Assembly (NCBI GenBank): GCA_020465985.1
Contig: JAANYP010004802.1
Span: 124,001-188,000 of the forward strand
DNA: 64,000 bases
Source of the DNA: Centrapalus pauciflorus
Taxonomy: Eukaryota; Streptophyta; Magnoliopsida; Asterales; Asteraceae
Reading direction: 5' to 3'
Shown here: piece after piece, positions 59,532 through 64,000 of the stretch
Position numbering within the stretch: position 1 is the first letter of the stretch
Layout of the letters: each line of letters starts with the position of its first letter
Translations under genes and position numbers: made by a program
Notes under the pieces: generated by a model
Seen by the model: the letters and a program-made list of their open reading frames with translations, nothing else
Told to the model about the DNA's origin: nothing
The model's database searches: none

Positions 59532-61427
59532 TCATAAATTACTATACAATGGTAACTTTTTGCCTTCTCCTTGACCTATGACCATTATATTTTTCCCTAA
59601 AGATTTCTTGAAATTATCATCAACTTTTTCAATGAACTTCGTCTCCATTATCACATCCATTTTACCCCTCAAGAATCTATCTTTTGCTAGCCATCGTTGT
59701 ATCTTCCCCGACGTCGTTTTGGGTATGCTTCCACTCTTCACTAGTGCAACCAGTTCCACCTTAATACCCTCTTCCTTCATCACAAAGTTTCTTATTCCCT
59801 CACAAACTTTCTTCAATAAACCATCTTCTTCTCCACCACTTTTCCGCATCTCTGCAACGATGGCGATCATAGTTCCATGAACTTCAAATGCCGCAATACA
59901 TCCACCTCGTAGAAACGTCGTACATGATTCATATGCAGCAGTTTCGAGATAATGAGCGTGAGTTTCAACCCCGTGTTCGTGTTTTATGATGTCGGAGCAT
60001 CGGCCTGTTACATAGAGGAATCTTTCTGCGCCTTTGATGATCCCCCTATCGCCTGTTCGAATGTAGCGTTCATGACTAAAGATACCTCTCAACCTCTTCT
60101 GAAATGTTTCTTGGGTTAAAGAAGGATGGCTCAAGTAACCGGAGGCATTGCTTGGAGAAGAAGCAATCCATATCTCACCCTCGACCCCATCTTCCACGAG
60201 CTCGTTTGTTTCTTCGTTGACGATTACCATGTTGATTTGATCTTCTTGGTCATCTTCTTCGTTGTATTTGAGCCGAGCACTTGGCAATAACTTATTGTGG
60301 ATTGGAAAGTCATCTTCTTGTGCTGTTGATCTCCATGATGTTGAAACAAATGTGCAATTTTCAGCCAGCCCATAGGACGGGGCAACCGAGGAAGCGTTCA
60401 GACCAAATGGTCTGAACGCTTTAACAAATTGCTTAATGGCTTCGTGGTATATTGGTTCATTGATAATTATCAAATTCCTCATGGATGTTAGGTTTATCGG
60501 AAGGTGTTCATTGTCAAAAGCTTGACCTCGTTTAACCACCAACGGCAATGTGAATGAGGGTACGGGAGTGCAAGTCGCCTTGAACTTTGTTATCAACTCG
60601 AGCCATATCCTAGGTCGGTTGATGAACGTGTTTGGCGAGGTTAACACACAACTTGCTCCCGAAACGATTGTCAACAAGAGGAACATAAGTCCACAATCAT
60701 GGTATTGGGGTAGCCACGAAGTTATGATGCTATTTGGATGGAGATCGTAAGATTTTCGAGCTACTCTTACATTATGAGCTGCTGCTCCTGCAGTGACCAA
60801 AACAGGCTTAGGTATCCCGGTTGCACCAGAAGTGTACTGAACCAAGTACACCTCTTCTGTCTTGCAACCGCGATACGATGAATGTAAGCTCTTGTTTGTA
60901 AGGCTTATATTTTTCTCCATAAGGTTTTCCACTGCAATCCATGCCATATTTCGCAACAATTTAGAGAGGGGGCTTTCAGGATTCGAAACCTTGATGTATT
61001 GTTGGACCTTCGCAATGTAATCCTTGTCCATGATAGCCGCTTTTGGTCTCGTTTGAGACAAAACACGAATCAAGTGATGGTTATCATTGTTTGAAAATTT
61101 TAAGTTTGGAGGCATAACAGGAACTACCATGAGTCCAGCTCGTTGACATCCAAATAGGATCTCAACAAGCTTGAGCCCAGGGGAGCATAAGATAACGATG
61201 GTATCACCCCTTTGAAACGATAGTAAAAGTTGGGATGAAATTGAGTTTGCGGCATTGTTTAGCTCCTCATAAGTGATACTCGAGTATTTTGGTGAGGCGG
61301 GCAAACTGTCTTCGGCCCAAATGAAAGCCGGTTTGGACCGGAAGTTGGGAAGGTTAGCCCACACCGGGAGGTATTGATCAACCACCGGCTGGTCTGGGAA
61401 ACAAGGGTCATAATTCTCAAAGCTCAT
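59532..61427 (-). CDS. fatty acyl-AMP ligase-like adenylate-forming enzyme
   Basis: 631 residues, one uninterrupted exon. Adenylate-forming superfamily (AMP-binding). Motifs: P-loop YTSGATGIPK (198-207); SWLPQYHDCG (237-246), as in acyl-AMP ligases; SYGLAENC (351-358); YIRTGDRG (455-462); TGRCSDIIK (474-482); TTSGKIQR (571-578) with Lys575 in the position of the catalytic lysine. The region 309-363 and the length fit FAAL rather than CoA ligases. Known family role: ATP plus fatty acid to acyl-AMP, usually passed to an acyl carrier protein; no carrier domain is attached here and the plant substrate is unknown. No signal peptide, no C-terminal peroxisomal signal; probably cytosolic. The start has good context (AACAATGAG). 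The GRCSDIIKHEHGVETHAHYLE stretch departs from the usual GRNxDxI pattern and the P-loop has Ala where Ser is common. Single-exon form and FAAL relationship might reflect old transfer from bacteria, unproven. Confidence 0.93.
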   Translation of the reverse strand: MSFENYDPCFPDQPVVDQYLPVWANLPNFRSKPAFIWAEDSLPASPKYSSITYEELNNAANSISSQLLLSFQRGDTIVILCSPGLKLVEILFGCQRAGLMVVPVMPPNLKFSNNDNHHLIRVLSQTRPKAAIMDKDYIAKVQQYIKVSNPESPLSKLLRNMAWIAVENLMEKNISLTNKSLHSSYRGCKTEEVYLVQYTSGATGIPKPVLVTAGAAAHNVRVARKSYDLHPNSIITSWLPQYHDCGLMFLLLTIVSGASCVLTSPNTFINRPRIWLELITKFKATCTPVPSFTLPLVVKRGQAFDNEHLPINLTSMRNLIIINEPIYHEAIKQFVKAFRPFGLNASSVAPSYGLAENCTFVSTSWRSTAQEDDFPIHNKLLPSARLKYNEEDDQEDQINMVIVNEETNELVEDGVEGEIWIASSPSNASGYLSHPSLTQETFQKRLRGIFSHERYIRTGDRGIIKGAERFLYVTGRCSDIIKHEHGVETHAHYLETAAYESCTTFLRGGCIAAFEVHGTMIAIVAEMRKSGGEEDGLLKKVCEGIRNFVMKEEGIKVELVALVKSGSIPKTTSGKIQRWLAKDRFLRGKMDVIMETKFIEKVDDNFKKSLGKNIMVIGQGEGKKLPLYSNL

Positions 61428-61476
61428 TGTTTTTCTTGTAAGTTATTGAGCATATCAAGTGTTTGTTTTGGCTGCT

Positions 61477-61485
61477 CTTATATAG
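61477..61485 (-). promoter_or_regulatory. likely TATA box of the acyl-AMP ligase gene
   Basis: Minus strand CTATATAAG, followed about 30 bp later by the probable transcription start, giving a 5' UTR of about 20-25 bases before the ATG at 61427. Confidence 0.6.
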
Positions 61486-61747
61486 AAACAAAAAAAAGGT
61501 AGTTTTATACTTTTTGACCTTGCAATTTTGTCTAATTTCATTTCAACACCTTAAGGTTTATCTAGTACTCATTCAAACACCCTGTCCCGGCCAATTGGCT
61601 CACAAAAATAAATTGTAGTTGATTGGATTCGTGTATGTTTATTTCTAAATATGTTCTTATTATGGTCGGTTTAACCAATTCTTCGTAGTTTCTGTCACAA
61701 GTCAATTTAATTATTCTTTAGTCCAGTAGCATGAAGATTTTATTTTA

Positions 61748-62055
61748 GGGCTAATTGCTAAAAATAGAAATAATTTTATGCATTTTAAACATTTATAGTA
61801 ACATTATTTACTTTTTATTATTAATAGCATCAACTTTTACATTTTTTTTTATCATTTATAGCAAAACTTAAAAAAGTTGTTGCTATAATTGATAAAAAGA
61901 ATTCAAAAGTTAATGCTATTTAAGGCGTAAAATACAAAAGATGATGTTATTCATATGAAAAATACAAAAATTGATACTATTAGTGATAAAAAATAAATAA
62001 TGTTGCTCTAAATGTTAAAAAGTCAAAAAGTTATTATTATTTTAGTAATTAACCC
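61748..62055. mobile_element. foldback MITE (Mutator-type), copy 2, upstream of the acyl-AMP ligase gene
   Basis: 308 bp. Left end GGGCTAATTGCTAAAAATAG, right end reverse complement GGGTTAATTACTAAAATAAT. Flanked by TTTATTTTA (61739-61747) and TTTATCTTA (62056-62064), 8 of 9 matching. Same internal words as copy 1 (AAAGTTGTTGCTATAA and ACTATTAGTGATAAAAAATA). It lies about 320 bp upstream of the gene's ATG. Confidence 0.78.
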
Positions 62056-62064
62056 TTTATCTTA

Positions 62065-63021
62065 ACTAAAAAGATATTTTTAAATCTCAGTTAACATACA
62101 GAAGTGGTTGTGCAGCTAGCCTTTAAAGTTTAAACTAGTTAATTTATTGTTAGGATATCTTTTACGCTTTATCTAATATTGCTAGTAAAAGAATAAGTTT
62201 TTCGAAGATCGAGTACGTCATTTTTTATTGAATAATTTAACTTTATAAAATTTGAGTTTGAATGCAAAGATTGTTATCAAATTTATAAGACTTTTTACTC
62301 AAAATTTTATGGAGTGTCTCCGATCCAATGTAGGTGCGTTTTTAGCTATAGGTTTACCAAGTTTCTTTAGATGTCATCGAGATTTTTTCAAAGTATTCAA
62401 ACTTATAACTTTTTTATGAACGGATTCGAACTTAATTTATAACTACCTAACATGTATAGTCTAGCTAATTTAGTGATCAAAGTGCAACTAAGACAATATA
62501 AAAGAGAGAAAGGGAAATTACCAATTTCTAAGAAGATTATTTAGTATTTGATGGATAGGCAGTAAGCATATTAATTACAAGACAAAATGCACATAAAAAA
62601 GATTATGAAAACAATTAATGTGACCTTGACAGCAGAATATTACTCGAATTTAGGCAAATTTACTATTTTTTTAGAATAATATTCTCCAAGAATATCCTAA
62701 TGTGATTGTAAATCTTTGTCCTGATGTTAACGTCTACATACTCTAGACGGCAAATCTAATGATTCATCGAGTAACTATAATATTCCTGTGTTAATGCTAA
62801 TAACAGCAGACCAATTAATGAATATCGCTAACATTAACAAGCTTGATATAAGCAAGTTAGACAAATTTATGTAAAACTAGATTTCGTTATCGTGCAAGTT
62901 ACACGGTTTAATTTGTGTAAAAGCTTGGTATAAGCAAGGTTAGACCGATATAATCATATGTATAAAAAACTAAAAGTGTATTTCGTTCTGTTGGGTGTTA
63001 TCGAATCTTGTTATGAACTAA
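62065..63021. other. intergenic, no gene seen
   Basis: AT-rich, nothing supported. Confidence 0.5.
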
Positions 63022-63147
63022 CACTATGTTTGTTACACAGAATTAAGGCTAGGGAAATGGAAATAAAGGGAATTCTCATGTTTGTTAACATGAGAATTCC
63101 CTTTATTTCCATTTCCCTAGCATTAATTCTCTGTACCAAACGCACCC
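63022..63147. mobile_element. Tourist-like foldback MITE, copy 2
   Basis: 126 bp, almost a perfect hairpin: AGGGAAATGGAAATAAAGGG pairs with CCCTTTATTTCCATTTCCCT, extending to GAATTCTCATG/CATGAGAATTC around a short TTTGTTAA loop. Outer ends CACTATGTTTGTTACA and, from the other side, GGGTGCGTTTGGTACA. TAA on both sides (63019-63021 and 63148-63150). Better preserved than the relative at 43000-43097. Confidence 0.82.
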
Positions 63148-63492
63148 TAAGTGAATACTTAAGTGTTCATTTATATATATTATTAAATAAATTAAATGTT
63201 AATTCTTGAATCCGATCTTGGAGTTACATTCGCAAATGGTGGGGCTAGATCAAAGCAGGTACTTTGCTTGTGCTAGTTTTTGTTGTCGCAATGGCTAGGT
63301 CAAGTAGTTCTAATTGATCGCATCGTCCAAGTCCAAGTTGTTGTTCGTTGTGCCGGTTGGTGGATATGGAGAGCAAGAAACACAAAGGTTTTTATTAAGG
63401 TGAAGCGAACTTTCATAAAAATCATGGACGACATTATAGCCATTTCATAATTCGTGATCAAACATATATAAATCTAATATAGTACATAATTT

Positions 63493-64000
63493 ATTCAAAA
63501 TTTACCAATGTCACATGATTTCTGTAGTTATTTGACACATAGATTCATCATCGTCAATGTTTAATCTTGCTATTATATGGGGAATTCTAACATAATATAT
63601 ATCTTAAATTACGCCTAATAAGAAACTTATTTTGGCTAAATATTTGTCGTGAAAATAGAGAAAGAAAAGTTATTAATTAGATGAGCTCTATACATATCTT
63701 ATTCAAAATTTACCAATGTCACATGACTTCTGTAGTTAATTGACACATAGATTCATCACCGTCAATATTTTAATCTTGGGGAATTCTAACATAATATATA
63801 TTTTAAATTACGCCTATAAGAAACTTATTTTGGTTAAATATTTGTCGTGAAAATAGAGAAAGAAAAGTTATTAATTAGATGAGCTCTATACATATGTTAT
63901 TCAAAATTTACCAATGTCACATGACTAGCTTCTGTAGTTAATTGACACATAGATTCATCACCGTCAATATTTTAATCTTGGGGGAATTCTAACATAATAT
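63493..64000 (+). repeat. about 200-bp tandem array, continues beyond the window
   Basis: Unit starts with ATTCAAAATTTACCAATGTC at 63493, 63701 and 63899 (periods 208 and 198), followed by TTGACACATAGATTCATCA, GGGGAATTCTAACATAATAT and AATATTTGTCGTGAAAATAG. The second unit lost about 9 bp around the TTGCTATTATATGG segment. Identity is high by eye. Non-coding. Confidence 0.9.

Noticed and set aside
59532..61427. Bacterial contamination as the source of the acyl-AMP ligase gene
   Set aside because: The gene has a plant-like TATA box, AT-rich flanks and plant MITEs on both sides with target duplications, so it is part of the plant chromosome.

Overview
The window is nuclear DNA from a flowering plant, most likely a eudicot. 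It is AT-rich and gene-poor: only two intact-looking host genes in 64 kb, in a matrix of nested transposable elements (TEs) such as Ty3/Gypsy chromovirus, Ty1/Copia, CACTA, MULE, hAT, Tourist-like MITEs and a tRNA-derived SINE, with long (AT)n tracts. A few degenerate retroelement tails look like ones I associate with Asteraceae, but I cannot fix the family from sequence alone.

Layout. 1-12177: one Ty3/Gypsy chromovirus on the minus strand. Its 3' LTR runs off the left edge, its gag-pol relic (2114-6770) carries two stops in gag-PR, one in the RNase H region, two frameshifts and an intron-like 85-bp gap, and its 5' LTR is 5.2 kb long because other elements have landed in its (AT)n tracts. 12654-13484: small CACTA element with a perfect 3-bp duplication. 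15080-16620: decayed retroelement pieces. 18332-26511: a Ty1/Copia element with 246-bp LTRs and a GTACT duplication, split inside its RT by a 3562-bp Gypsy solo LTR with its own TCCAG duplication. 27210-28019 (minus): a ZF-HD homeodomain transcription factor gene with a likely 5'-UTR intron, a TATA box and a 102-bp GA tract upstream. 29720-31312: old Gypsy LTR remnant. 31322-35748: a MULE with a broken transposase. 35758-47904: mostly non-coding, with a SINE, three Tourist-like MITEs, a G-rich GGTAGG-like tract and AT tracts. 47905-54893: a 7-kb CACTA element with TNP2 and TNPA-like relics, invaded by a 2018-bp Gypsy solo LTR. 55471-56424 and 57356-57517: hAT elements. 59532-61427 (minus): a single-exon 631-residue fatty acyl-AMP-ligase-like gene, bracketed by two copies of a 0.3-kb foldback MITE. 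63493 to the end: the start of a roughly 200-bp tandem array.

The two host genes show no functional link to each other. The most distinctive signals are: a related set of terminal-inverted-repeat elements that sit only inside (TA)n microsatellites of one retrotransposon's LTRs; 215-bp internal repeats in one of them, each carrying the same 18-bp perfect palindrome; a long array of GGTTTCGGTA motifs that belongs to the LTR itself; and the in-frame intron-like gap in a chromovirus reverse transcriptase. I found no clearly new multi-gene system. All statements come from reading the sequence; no database search was run.
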